DNA from: Neofusicoccum parvum
Lineage: Eukaryota > Ascomycota > Dothideomycetes > Botryosphaeriales > Botryosphaeriaceae
Length of the DNA: 64,000 nucleotides
Assembly: GCA_020912385.1 (NCBI GenBank)
Contig: CP087209.1
Coordinates: forward strand, 868,001 to 932,000
Direction: 5' to 3'
Below the pieces are notes generated by a model, which was not told where the DNA came from, ran no database searches, and was given only the letters and a program-made list of their open reading frames with translations. Shown piece after piece: positions 53,699-64,000 of this stretch. The first letter of the stretch is position 1. Every line of letters begins with the position of its first letter. The position numbers and the translations under genes were made by a program.

Positions 53699-54583
53699 TG
53701 CGGTTGGTGTGCGGCTGTTTGGTTGGCTGGAGAATTGGGACTGTAGGGTTGCTGAACCAGGCACTATATGGGTTGCGGGGAGAGGTTTATATACAGGGAG
53801 AGGAACGAGACGCGGATACCTACGGATGGGTGGTGATGGGAGGCGGCATGAATAATCCCTGATTCGAGAGCTGCGTGCCTGACGCGGAAGCACACCACCA
53901 TTCTCAAATCGATCAGTGCGTTTTACCCGGCACTGTAGAACTCCGCATTGCCTCTTGTCTTGGCGTTTCCGTCGTTTCGAGTCTTGTGGGCGCAGGGCCA
54001 AGCCGCGCCCTGCTCAAGTCAGAACCCCCATCCGGTGGGATGGGTGTTTATGTGAGCCGATCTGCCCTGCGCACCGGAAGAACGTCCGCTGATCGAAATA
54101 GCTGTAGTCGGCAGAGACGGTGCGGCCTGATGGTAGTTCCGTTTTCTTATTGGACGGGTAGTAGGGGCGTCGATGATAAGTGAACGTGCTTTGTTCCTGC
54201 CGAGGCGGCCATTTCTCGTATTCAGATTGCCGCCGGCGTTTTGAACTCCCGCCGTTTCGTGCCCCCGCGGTTGCGGTGCTGGAAGAGACGCCCGTGACGT
54301 ATAAGGTAGGTGTGTCAGGGAATTCATTGGCAGGGCTGACTCCAGCCCACGAGGTGATGCGGGCGTCGCAGCTCAGTACAGAACCCTGATGGTAGCTGTT
54401 TTCTGTCAGCACGGCGCCCAGATCAGGCCCGACGATCCGACCTCCCGCATGCGCTTCGACCACGGACTGGAAAACTCCATCGCATAAACGTGTTCTACCA
54501 GCTATGCTTCGTCAGGAGAGACTTCGCTCTTGGTGACTCTTGCATACCTCCACCCTTCTGCACCACAGTCCCCGCACTCCCTC
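53699..54583. other. Intergenic: secreted-protein promoter and FAD monooxygenase 3' flank
   Basis: About 880 bp. A TATATA-like run (GTTTATATACAG, about 53786-53797) lies roughly 90 bp upstream of the secreted-protein start and is a good TATA-box candidate. No other gene is supported. Confidence 0.5.
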
Positions 54584-56407
54584 CTACAACCTCGCCTCAA
54601 CCTGCCTCGCCTCCTCCCTCCCCTCCTCCTCCTCAAGCACCCTCCTCACCGCCTCCTCCACATCATGCTCATGCAGCCAATTCGGATCCACCCTCTTCGT
54701 CATCCTCGCCCTCAACTCCTCATCCGTCTCCACCTTCCCGCTCCTCAACTTCTCCCTGCTCGTCTCCACCCCCTTATGCACCACCTGCAGCAACCTCGTG
54801 GTATGCGGCCTCCGCACCGTCTCGTACACCGCGGTCGCCCTCGCCAGCTCCTCCGGCGATGGCCTGGCGCGACCCGACCCCACCGGAAACAGCGAGAACA
54901 GGGCCAGCGACAGCGCGTAGGCGTCGTCGATGGCGAGCGAGCCGCCGGTGGCGAAGGCGCCGCCGTGCGGGTGCGCGGCGTCGCCGATGAGGGCGACGCG
55001 GCCGCGCAGGAACGTGTACGACGGCAGCGGCGCGGTGATGGCGAGGTTGGGGTAGACGCGGACGGCCGGCGTGCGGGCGAAGAGGTCTTGGATGACGGGG
55101 TGCCAGTCCTGTTAGTCGTGGTTAGCTGAGCTGAGCTGTCCCGTGCGGGACGAGTGAGGTTCGAGGCGCGGAGGAGGGGTTTGGGCGTACCTTGTGGAGC
55201 TCTCGGACGTGGTTGATGTCGCCGAGGTCGTCCCACCGGGAGGACTCGACGATGTCTTTGTTCTTTGGGTCTTCGGGGTCGAGTTGGACGCTGCTGACGG
55301 TTGTGAATTGGCCCTTGCCTGCGCGTGATTTGGAGTCAGATCAGAGAGTGTGAGTCGCTGTTCAGGGAGGATGTCGTACCGAGCCTTGAAGCAAAGACAC
55401 TCCCAGTGGGACCCCACTACCAGAAGCTGTCAGAATAATTTCAAGCTCAAAAAAAGATAGTGGTGCAGGAGAAAACTTACCCAGTGGGTCGAGTCGTCCG
55501 GCAAATTGGGGGTCCCCTCCACCAACGACGCATCAAACACGGCTCGATATGCCACCGTCGTAGTCCAGCCCAGCTTCTGCTCCGGCACGAAGAACTTTCT
55601 CACTCCCTGAACGCAGAACACCAGATCAGCAAACTTCTTTCTCAACAGCTCTTCGGCAGCACATCCCTTCATGCAAGCAAAGACGCAGACAGAGGCAGCG
55701 GAGACCCACCGAGTTAATGCCATCTGCGCCCACTAATAAATCCGCAACCGCCTCTGTCCCGTCCGCAAACTTCAAAATGACACCGGCCCCACGCTCCTCA
55801 ACTGCCACGATCTTCTTCCCGAGATGGATTCGCTCGGGCGAGACGTGTTGCAGCAGGCTCTGGTGCAGGTGGGCGCGGGCGAAGCGGGCCGTCTGGTGGC
55901 GGCGGTCGGGTACGTTCTTGAACTCATCAAAAGAGATGATCTCGTTTGTCTTCCAGTGTCTGTCACGCGTGAGCCTGGGCTCAACGAACCGGACGTGCTT
56001 CTGCAATGGGAGGAAGGAGTCATGGGATTGGAAGTTCGTGGTTCAAGGCGAACACGGAGAGGGAGAACAACTCAGTAGGAAAGATAGGGAGAAAAACGTT
56101 CCAGAAAAAAGAAAAGACGTCTAGAGAACGGGACGACTCACCGATATATCATCGGCAGCCCACTCGGCCCCCGGAATGCGACATCATCATCAAGCGCATT
56201 CCCGACTCCTAGCTTCTCAAGCGTGCGCAGCCCGTTCGGCCCCAGCGCGATGGACGCGCCGATTTCGCGCAGCGCTGTGGCCTTGTCGTACAGCTGGATG
56301 TCGATGCGTGGATGACGTGAAAGCGCTACGGCAGCGGCCAGGCCTGCGATGCCGGCGCCGGCGATGGCGACGTGGAGGGGTTCATTGCCATCCGGCGAGG
56401 GCGGCAT
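54584..56407 (-). CDS. Salicylate-hydroxylase-like FAD monooxygenase
   Basis: Predicted FAD/NADH monooxygenase of the salicylate hydroxylase family, which can turn salicylate into catechol; the true substrate is unknown. Six exons: 56407..56142, 55959..55710, 55606..55481, 55416..55380, 55318..55191 and 55108..54584, 443 residues. Seen: GAGIAGLAAAVALSRH (FAD N-terminal motif), the join giving PMIYRHWKTNEIISFDEFKNV, RAHLHQSLLQHV, the DG motif LLVGADGINS, and GDAAHPHGGAFATGGSLAIDDA (second FAD motif). The C terminus is charged (EEEEGREEARQVEARL). Exon 4 is only 37 nt, and the first intron is long (182 nt) with the acceptor set by the HWKTNE match. It is only loosely similar to the FAD hydroxylase at 3.8-5.7 kb, so it is not a recent duplicate. 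Confidence 0.9.
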
Positions 56408-57498
56408 GTTGGGCTGACGTCTTATAGTCCGAGGCCGTGGTTAGAGGGTTAAGAGTCGAGGTCGAAGATAAGCTTAAATAAGCTTTGGCAAGTCGTGCAT
56501 TGAAAGAATGGCTAGCAGTTCGTTTCTTTTTATGCGATGCCGGAGACGGGATGGTGGAGCTGCGATAAGCACGCAAAAGCCTGGGCAGGATGACGCAATG
56601 AATCCTGAGCTGATTTGTTGGAGATGTCCACATGTCGCCATCAAAAGTGGGAGGTTGTATCTTCAAAAGCTGTCGAGGACGGTTAGCGAGACGAGTGCAG
56701 GGAGGGTGCTGAGCAAGGGTCTGCGCGTGGTTGTCAGGCTACTTTATTGTGTGAACTGACTTCGGAATGTTGCAGCCAACCATCACCCGGATTTGAAGCG
56801 CAGGCACAGAAATCTGGCATGTTTCATGTGACAACAAAAAAGTCCAAGTCGTACCAGCCGTGTTTGCTGGCGGTCGCTGCTATGCACCTTGTTTGTCTAC
56901 CCCAACCCCTTTCCACTTGCTCAGGAGAAGGCAAAGTATGGAAAGTACATGAGCGTCAGAGATGGTCTGAACCATGTCTGCCGCCTCGGGGCCTAGCCGA
57001 GACATGGTGAAAAAGGAAGATGAGGACAATGAAGTATTCGGTCGACAAATTTGGGTTGTCTCGGTTGTTGAAAAGGTCTTCCCCGTCCAGCACAAGTATT
57101 TCATCGTTAGCATTCTTTCATGTGCATTGACATTAGCAGATCCCAAAAAATCAAGCATGCAAGTCTAGGATAAGTGTAGAGGAACTAAGGAAGATCAATA
57201 AGTTTGCAAACATTACTTCGTGGGAGACCTGCGCCCAAATCAGTAAACCCTTCCTGGAATCTCACTGCAAATCACTTACCAGTGTCCAATTACTAACGCC
57301 GAGTGCCCAAATGAGGACGTGCGAACGAGAACGAAGACATGAACCGAGTGAAATTCTGACGCCAGCCAGCCGAGTACTGGTATCCCCAAAACGACCTATT
57401 TCTTATGTACAGACCCGCATCCAATGTTGCCTCGTTATCACATGACAAACCTAATGAAAACCTGCAGTTATTCCGCTGTCGTGACAACGAACGCTAAT
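56408..57498. other. Intergenic: FAD monooxygenase promoter and metacaspase 3' flank
   Basis: About 1.1 kb of lower-GC sequence. Open frames at 56880-57158 (-) and 57293-57487 (-) have no domain and probably lie in the metacaspase 3' untranslated region or its flank. Confidence 0.5.
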
Positions 57499-59130
57499 TT
57501 ACATCACGTACAGCAAGTTCGTGTCTGGTAGACTGCGTTAGCATATCAATACGGAGAGTAATGAGCGGTCAGACTTACTCAACGGGTGACTGCAGCTGAG
57601 CTGTGGCTTCTGCGAATATTTGCCCTCGAGCTCATCACGAATGCTGTTGAGCAGCTGCACGTAGCTCTGCTGAGGGTTCTTCTTGAGCGACGTGATGAAG
57701 GCCCAGCTCATGGCACCAGTGGCTTGGCCACCAATAGTCGCGTCAGACCTAGGGCATTGTTAGCATACCATGCCCATCCACACCGGAGTGCAAGGCTGTG
57801 TAGTCTTGGCATCCACGTACGAAGTCTGCGTGTCCTTGCTTCCACTCCACATGATGACGTCTGCCGGGCTCGTCTTGGTCCTGAGATTCCTCTTGTACAC
57901 ATCGTCACCCGTCGTAGCCTTCTTGAACAATCCCATTGCTGTGCTAGCCATGCCCCCCAAGTCTCCACGCGCGTACGATGACACAATGCCGAGAAGGCCC
58001 TGGCCGGCTTCCTTGGCAAGGTTGGGCTCCTTGAGCACACCCGAGGTGGAGTAGATGTACGGCAGGTCGAGCGCGGATCCGGAGTGGCAGGAGTCGAAGA
58101 TGGCGGTAAGGCGAACACCAGATTGCAGTCCCTGAACCATAATACGATGCATTTCGTCGTCGACAATGTGACCAGCCTGGCGGAAGTCCACGGGATAGAT
58201 GACCTCGTCGTAGCCATCGTCTTCGTCGCCGTCCAGGTCCTTTGTCTGACCACCGTGACCTATGACACGTGAGTATGTGGCCCACCTGCAGGCGGGCGCA
58301 TGACGTACCTGAGTAGTGGAAGAAGAGCGAGTCATTTGGCCGCGCATCCTTCACCAGCCAATGCATTGCCCGCAGGATGTTTGCTTTGGTTGGCTGGCTC
58401 ATTGGGTTCTGCTGGTCGTCGGTAAGGGTAACCATGTCTTCGCGCTTGTAACCAAAGTGCTGGTTGAGGTAGTTGCTCATGTTCTTGACGTCGTTGATAC
58501 ATCCGCGCAGTTGCCCTCGCTGGCCAAAGTAGTTGATTCCGATGAGCAGGGCTTTGCGGCGGCCTGTGCAGTTCGAGTACTGGAAAGAATAGCCTGCAGG
58601 TGCGCCATGGCCAAAGGCCTGAGCTTGCTGTGGTGGTGGGGGCGGTGCTCCGTGGCCACCCTGGGACCAGGAGTTTTGATTCGCTAGCATCTGTCAGCCC
58701 GCGAACTCGCATCTATGGGGTATACGCACGGGTGTGCGTGCGCTGGCCGTATTGCTGATGCTGGGGCGGCGCACCGTTGGGCGCACCGTAGCCGTATCCT
58801 TGCTGCGGGGGAGGCGTCTAAACACGCGTAAGCATGGCTCTGCCTGGCGTTTCGCGATCTCAATATACCTGCTGGTAGCCGCCATACTGGCCCGGTGGTG
58901 GTGTTCCATAGTTGTAGGGCGGCTGCGGCGAGTGTGAGGGCGGCGGGTAGCCGTACTGGCCTTGAGGACTGCGTGATGTTAGGTTGGGCATGAACAGCGG
59001 GAGAGCGCGACGCGTACGGTCCATACTGCTGCGGCGGCGGATAGCCCTGCGGCGGAGGGCCGTAGTTCTGCTGCGGCGGCGGTCCACCGTATCCTCCGCC
59101 GTGGTAGCCTTGGCCTGGGTAGTACGACAT
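57499..59130 (-). CDS. Type I metacaspase
   Basis: Cysteine protease of the C14 clan that cuts after Arg/Lys; in fungi it acts in stress, ageing and protein quality control. Seven exons: 59130..59018, 58968..58869, 58817..58730, 58683..58309, 58259..57821, 57748..57579 and 57524..57499, 436 residues. Seen: a Pro/Gln/Gly/Tyr-rich prodomain ([14 protein letters not shown] repeats, about residues 1-125), start of the p20 domain at [13 protein letters not shown], catalytic His in FHYSGHGGQ (about 227), catalytic Cys in [15 protein letters not shown] (about 283), a p10-type segment ([28 protein letters not shown]) and the family end NTNLLYVM. The third intron is just 46 nt and its acceptor (58684) is fixed by frame. 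Introns are mostly 46-72 nt. Confidence 0.95.
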
Positions 59131-60866
59131 GGCGGTGGTGTGTTCGCGCCGGGTGTCGGGCGCGGTGGTGAAGATGTCGCGAGGACGCACGGGGCTCAAC
59201 GGGCGCGGAGTCGAGCGGCTGGGCTGGTGGAGAGCAGAGGGCAGCGGGCGGAGCGGAGGAGTTAAGAGGAGGAGGAGGCGGCTAGGGCAAGAGGCGGGCG
59301 AGACTGGGGAGGCGTGGTGAACACCCCGCCGCGTCGGACAGTGGTAGGGCTGAGGGTGCTGACGAGGATCCCGGGACAGATCTGCCGGCCGAGCCGATTT
59401 CCGTGCGGTGCAAAGCAGGCCTTGCAACAAACGCACCGCGTCGCTCGCCACGATGTTTATCTAGTCCTTGTGCCACTACGCATGCGACCCTCGTGCCGCT
59501 GCAGGGAAAGGGGATGACGCGACCGGTCCCGCATTTTTTTGCGCTCTCCAGCTGCGCTGGCCCTCAGGCGCTGCTGCGCCCGGCTAGGCCAGATCTCGCA
59601 CCGCAGTCCAGGCCGGCGGAGGGAGCCGCCGTTGGCACAACGCCCACCACCAGCGCGAACACTCCACTCCGCGCACCCGTCGCCGTCTGCTGCTCGCCAA
59701 TCGCGTCCGCGGCGCTGCGCGCTGCCCGTCACGGGCCTCTGCCATGCGGGAGCTGGCGCGCGCGCCCAATCCCGGCTGCCGGCGCCCGCATGCACCGCGG
59801 TGCCCCAGATTCACCGCCCACCCACACGTCGCTTGCAGCCAGCGGCTACTCCGAGACCCTTCGCTCATGCGGTTTCCGCTTCGAGCGCGGCCGGTGCAGT
59901 GAAGGGGAGCGGCAGGGGGGTTGTGCAAGGCAAGCTGAATCCAGGGGAACGTGCGGTGGCGCGCGCGGCCAATCCGCTGCCGACAACAAGCTCTGCAGCG
60001 CGGCAGACGTGCAGAAGCGCGGCCGCCTTTAGCTGTGCTGGGTACAGCTTTGGGCGACTGGTGCGAATTTGCATCGCCTCTTTGGGACAACGCCAGCTGG
60101 AAAACGTGGCTGATGCTCGCTAACAGTGCACCAGCACGGCGGCGGCGGCGGCGGCGTCCGTGCTAGCATTTCGCGGGCGTTTCGAGCGCTTCAAAAGGCG
60201 TGAAGCCTTCGCTCTCCGTCGGCGCCAGCGTCCGCATCGCTCATGTACGACGCGGGCATGCTTTTACGTCGCGGACAACAGACTTTCGGCGTCTTTCGGC
60301 GCGTTTGCCCTCGGAGCGCATAGCCGTAGCGTCCTCCGCACGGTAAGCGTCGGAACACAGAACCTCACGCTATCTTTTTGCGACGAGGACGCTGGAGGCC
60401 GAGCAGCGGGGGGTTCGGGGAGATTGAGGGGGCATCTGACGGCGTGGTGGTGGAACGGGACGGGATGCAGTCGGACGGAGAGCATCGCAGCTGTTTCTCG
60501 CGTCTCTGCGCCGTCTTGTTGCGGGGAAGCCGTGCAGCTCCAACCAGATTGACTCAAGGACCCGACATCCGCGGGCAAGATGGATCAATCAGAGGGAACA
60601 ATAGCAAGAGACGCGCGAGGCAGAGGTTGAAAGAGGCAGCGCAGCCCATGTCTGCAAGCAGCAATTGTCTCCGAGGCGCTCCGCGAAAGCTCCGCTTTGG
60701 CCCGTGATCGGCGAGCGGACGCGCGGGTCCCTCGATTTTTCTGCGCGGGGCAGCCGCGAAATATTGAACACCGCGCTTGAGCTTCAAATTTGCCCATTGC
60801 CCGCTCACCACTCCCTCAACACCACCCACCTCCCATTGCGCGCCTCTCCCGCCCGACACGCCCACC
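59131..60866. other. Divergent intergenic between metacaspase and SHMT
   Basis: About 1.74 kb of very GC-rich DNA that should hold both promoters. Many long open frames exist on both strands (for example 59403-60032 and 59584-60090), but they overlap antisense, are Ala/Arg/Pro-rich and contain no domain, so I treat them as compositional. There is a GGC-triplet run near 60.14 kb. Confidence 0.5.
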
Positions 60867-62443
60867 ATGTCTTCCTACGCCCTCCCCAAGTCCCACCAGG
60901 ACGTGAGTCTGCTCTCGCCGACCTCGCAATGGCGCCGCGTCGCTGACTCACAATGTGCAGCTCATGGAGAAGTCTCTGGTTGAGACCGACCCCGAGATTG
61001 CTGAGATCATGGTAAGACTGCCCAGCCCCGCGCCAATCTGCGGTGTGCTAACAGCCTGCAGAAAAAGGAGATCCAGCGCCAGCGCGAGTCCATCCTCCTC
61101 ATCGCCTCCGAGAATGTTACCTCCCGCGCCGTCTTCGACGCTCTTGGCTCGCCCATGTCCAACAAGTACTCCGAGGGCTATCCCGGCGCCCGCTACTACG
61201 GTGGCAACGAGCACATCGACGAGATCGAGCTCACCTGCCAGAAGCGCGCTCTCCAGACCTTCGGCCTCGACGCGGAGAAGTGGGGCGTCAACGTCCAGTG
61301 TCTGTCTGGCAGCCCTGCCAACCTCCAGGTCTACCAGGCCATCATGAGGCCTCACGACAGGCTGATGGGTCTCGATCTCCCCCACGGTGGTCACTTGTCC
61401 CACGGCTACCAGACTCCCCAGAGGAAGTAGGTTCATTTGCCACCGGAGCTATACTGGACACTACTGATCAGACCACCAGGATCTCTGCCGTTTCCACCTA
61501 CTTCGAGACCTTCCCCTACCGCGTCGACATCAACACCGGCATCATCGACTACGACCAGCTTGAGCAGAATGCCCTCATGTACCGCCCCAAGGTCCTCGTC
61601 GCCGGCACCTCCGCCTACTGCCGTGAGATCGACTACAAGCGCATGCGCGAAATCGCCGACAAGGTCGGCTGCTACCTGATGATGGACATGGCCCACATAT
61701 CCGGTCTCATCGCCGCCGGCGTCAACGCCTCGCCCTTCCCCTACGCCGATATTGTCACCACCACCACCCACAAGTCTCTCCGTGGCCCCCGTGGTGCCAT
61801 GATCTTCTTCCGCAAGGGCGTCCGCAAGGTCGACGCGAAGACTGGCAAGGAGACTCTCTACGACCTTGAGGGTCCTATCAACTTCTCCGTCTTCCCTGGC
61901 CACCAGGGTGGCCCCCACAACCACACCATCACCGCTCTGGCTGTTGCTCTCAAGCAGGCTCAGACTGACGAGTTCAAGCAGTACCAGCAGCAGGTCATCA
62001 AGAACGCCAAGCAGCTTGAGGTCACCTTCAAGGAGCTCGGTTACACTCTCGTCACCGGCGGCACGGACAACCACATGGTTCTGCTCGACCTGAAGCCCCT
62101 TGCTCTCGACGGTGCCCGCGTCGAGGCTGTCCTCGAGCAGGTCAACATTGCCTGCAACAAGAACACCACCCCTGGTGACAAGTCTGCCCTCACTCCCATG
62201 GGTATCCGTATTGGTGCCCCCGCCATGACCTCCCGTGGCCTCGGTGAGCAGGACTTCGCCAAGATTGCGCAGTACATCGACATCTGCATCAAGCTCTGCA
62301 AGAAGGTACAGTCCGAGCTGCCCAAGGAGGCCAACAAGCTCAAGGACTTCAAGACCAAGGTCGCCTCTGGCTCGGTTGACGAGATCAACAGCCTCAAGAA
62401 GGAGATCGCCGCCTGGGCTGGCACCTTCCCCCTGCCCGTGTAA
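60867..62443 (+). CDS. Serine hydroxymethyltransferase, cytosolic type
   Basis: PLP enzyme converting serine and tetrahydrofolate to glycine and methylene-tetrahydrofolate. Four exons: 60867..60902, 60961..61011, 61062..61426 and 61480..62443, 471 residues, the normal size of the cytosolic form. The start [12 protein letters not shown] carries no mitochondrial presequence. Seen: [55 protein letters not shown], and the PLP lysine in [14 protein letters not shown]. The third intron ends at 61479; the join [11 protein letters not shown] restores the family sequence, whereas an earlier AG (61471) would shift the frame. The coding sequence is strongly C-ending in third positions, as expected for a highly expressed gene. 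Confidence 0.97.
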
Positions 62444-62928
62444 ATTCGCCACCAGAAAATTTGAGGGGATGACGAGAAGGTGATTGCTTTCTTCCATTGT
62501 CTTGATTCAAGCTTTGATGCGCGGCATATGGAGCGACTGGAAAAGTCAATGACGGAGGTTCAACAAAAAGAAAAAGTGGGTATGGAGGCTTCAACGACCG
62601 TTTCATGGAGTACGAGGACAAAAGGCTTGGGCTTGGCGTTTTTCTTTAACATTCACGCAAGCAGGATCACATGGATCCTGGAAGATAGGCGGGGGCTGCT
62701 TAACCAGCTACAACGAAAGAATACCAAAATTTACCTGCCATGGCATCGTTCCCTAAGATCAGTGAAACCCGATATCGTTGTAAGACGTCATTAACTCTAA
62801 GCAGTACGATTGAGCAACTGTGCATATGCCCCGCCTCAGACGTAGCGAAGAAGGGTTCAGGATGCTGGGTTAGGATCGGAGGGTATCCGTGCCAAAACCC
62901 GATTTCGAACAACCAGTAGCCCAGCCAG
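62444..62928. other. Convergent 3' flanks
   Basis: About 490 bp between the stops of SHMT (+) and the RING protein (-). No gene was recognised. Confidence 0.5.
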
Positions 62929-63990
62929 CTAAGCAACGCCACCGTGGCCATACCCATAAGTCCCATGGAGGCGTTCCCACAGCCCCGTCTCCTGGTCCTC
63001 CTGGTACCCCTGGTCCATCAAGATCGCCCGCCCCACCGCCATCTGCGCAAACTTCCCAAACTCCGCGCTCTCCGTGGCCGCGAAATGGTACTCCAGCCTC
63101 TCACGATGGATGCCGGTGCGCCTCAGCTCGCTCTTCGCCTCCGGCAGCCGGGGCAGCCCGCGCTCGCGGGCCCACCGCCTCGCGTCCTCGTCCACCATGT
63201 TGAAGAAGATGAGATCGCACACGCGGGACGCCGACATCCGCACCGGGCCGCCGTCGCCGCCTCCCCGGCGCATCGCCCGCGCCGCGGCGAGCGCGCCCCG
63301 CACGGCGGCCGGCCAGTGCTGCAGCAGCTCCAGGAACGCGGTCGACACGTAGCCGTCCATGTCGGCGCCGGCGCGCGCGAGCCCGTCCAGCGCGGCGAAC
63401 ACGTCGTCGCCGCACCGCACAACGTCATCCGCGAACGGCACGGGCGCGCCCTCGGCGGCCGCGCGCGCGTACGCCGCGGCGTAGCGGTCCAGCTCGCGCG
63501 AGCGGCGGGCCTGCTGCCGGAGGCGCGGGTGGGCCGGGTCGAGCGCACAGCGGCAGGTCGGGCAGATGGGAGGTTGGTTGTTGCGAGCGCGCGCGGCGAG
63601 CCAGCCGTCGACGCAGGCGGCGCAGAAGGTGTGGTGGCAGAGGCGGAGGGTCGTGGGCGAGTGGCTCCACGAGGCGTTGGCGCGCTGCGGCGCGTCCGCG
63701 GCGCGGGAGGACGTGACGCCCATGATGCCGGTGGAGGTCTTGAAGGCGACCTTCACGGGGATCGCGTGTGGGTTTTGCGGGTCGGCGTGCTCGGGGTCGA
63801 GGAGTGCGGCGGGCGCTGGGCCGGTGGGGTCGCGTTGGAGCGCGGCGTAGTGCGGTGTGAGGTCGTGGTGCAGCTCGAACATCTTCCGCATGCAGATGGG
63901 GCATTCGAGCTCGCCATCGCTCTTCAGCTTCTCCAGCCTGGACCTTCTGGATAGTTCCATGGTGGGCGTTTCCAAAGCATTTGTTTCCAT
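62929..63990 (-). CDS. RING-finger protein with an unusually long first loop
   Basis: Probable E3 ubiquitin ligase. Intronless, 353 residues, complete within the window. Seen: CPIC at residues 30-33, then the remaining zinc ligands far downstream as C118, H120, C123, C126 (LCHHTFCAACVDGW) and C143, C146 (CPTC). This is a C3HC4 RING in which the first loop is about 84 residues instead of the usual 9-39. The loop contains LTPHYAALQRDPTG and VAFKTSTGIMG. C-terminal to the RING is an Arg/Ala-rich helical region without a known domain. The start at 63990 may be replaced by the Met at residue 11 (63960). I do not recognise an orthologue with a studied role. Confidence 0.78.
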   Translation of the reverse strand: METNALETPTMELSRRSRLEKLKSDGELECPICMRKMFELHHDLTPHYAALQRDPTGPAPAALLDPEHADPQNPHAIPVKVAFKTSTGIMGVTSSRAADAPQRANASWSHSPTTLRLCHHTFCAACVDGWLAARARNNQPPICPTCRCALDPAHPRLRQQARRSRELDRYAAAYARAAAEGAPVPFADDVVRCGDDVFAALDGLARAGADMDGYVSTAFLELLQHWPAAVRGALAAARAMRRGGGDGGPVRMSASRVCDLIFFNMVDEDARRWARERGLPRLPEAKSELRRTGIHRERLEYHFAATESAEFGKFAQMAVGRAILMDQGYQEDQETGLWERLHGTYGYGHGGVA

Positions 63991-64000
63991 CTTTGGGGGA

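Noticed and set aside
59403..60090. Overlapping 170-210 codon frames between metacaspase and SHMT
   Set aside because: Both strands are open at once with Ala/Arg/Pro-rich text, as expected from GC-rich promoter DNA.
61433..62497. 354-codon minus-strand frame opposite SHMT
   Set aside because: Antisense shadow of the strongly codon-biased SHMT exon 4.

Overview
The window looks like nuclear DNA of a filamentous ascomycete (Pezizomycotina, perhaps Dothideomycetes; the class is a guess). The reasons are compact genes with mostly short introns (about 46-80 nt) that have GTRNGY donors and RCTRAY branch sites, a GC-rich coding background, and fungal orthologues such as an SMC6, an APC2, an RNA-dependent RNA polymerase and a type I metacaspase. 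I joined exons by hand. In every spliced gene the exon lengths sum to a whole number of codons and the joins restore conserved family sequence, so most models should be close to correct. No intact tRNA, rRNA, CRISPR or complete transposon was seen.

Layout. 0.8-1.2 kb: a small orphan protein with Cys-rich ends. 3.8-13.9 kb: a run of catabolic enzymes: FAD aromatic hydroxylase, 3-hydroxyisobutyrate dehydrogenase-like protein, metallo-beta-lactamase-fold hydrolase, homogentisate 1,2-dioxygenase, carboxymuconolactone decarboxylase-like protein and a short-chain dehydrogenase. 14.9-15.2 kb: a tiny single-pass membrane protein gene with a clear paralogue at 51.9-52.3 kb. 15.5-43.9 kb: a housekeeping block with APC2, an F-box protein with an acidic tail, SMC6, mitochondrial ClpP, an unknown probable mitochondrial protein, RNA-dependent RNA polymerase, threonyl-tRNA synthetase, GAR1, phosphatidylserine synthase and a C2H2/fungal-specific-domain transcription factor. 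44.8-50.2 kb: a type B carboxylesterase, an ankyrin relic and a proline-rich unknown protein. 50.2-53.2 kb: a gene-poor, lower-GC island with a tRNA-like (SINE-like) element, the second small membrane gene and a 22-nt C homopolymer. 53.2-64 kb: a small secreted protein, a second FAD monooxygenase, metacaspase, cytosolic serine hydroxymethyltransferase and a RING protein with an unusually long first loop.

How the genes may work together. The 3.8-13.9 kb neighbourhood joins aromatic hydroxylation and ring-cleavage chemistry with branched-chain amino-acid breakdown, but it does not contain the usual partners of homogentisate dioxygenase (fumarylacetoacetase, maleylacetoacetate isomerase). Two head-to-head pairs, SMC6/ClpP and ThrRS/GAR1, share very short promoters. 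The ThrRS/GAR1 one carries a perfect inverted pair of Gcn4/CPC1-type sites. The least explained items are the duplicated small membrane protein family in the two gene-poor islands, the small secreted protein and the long-loop RING protein.
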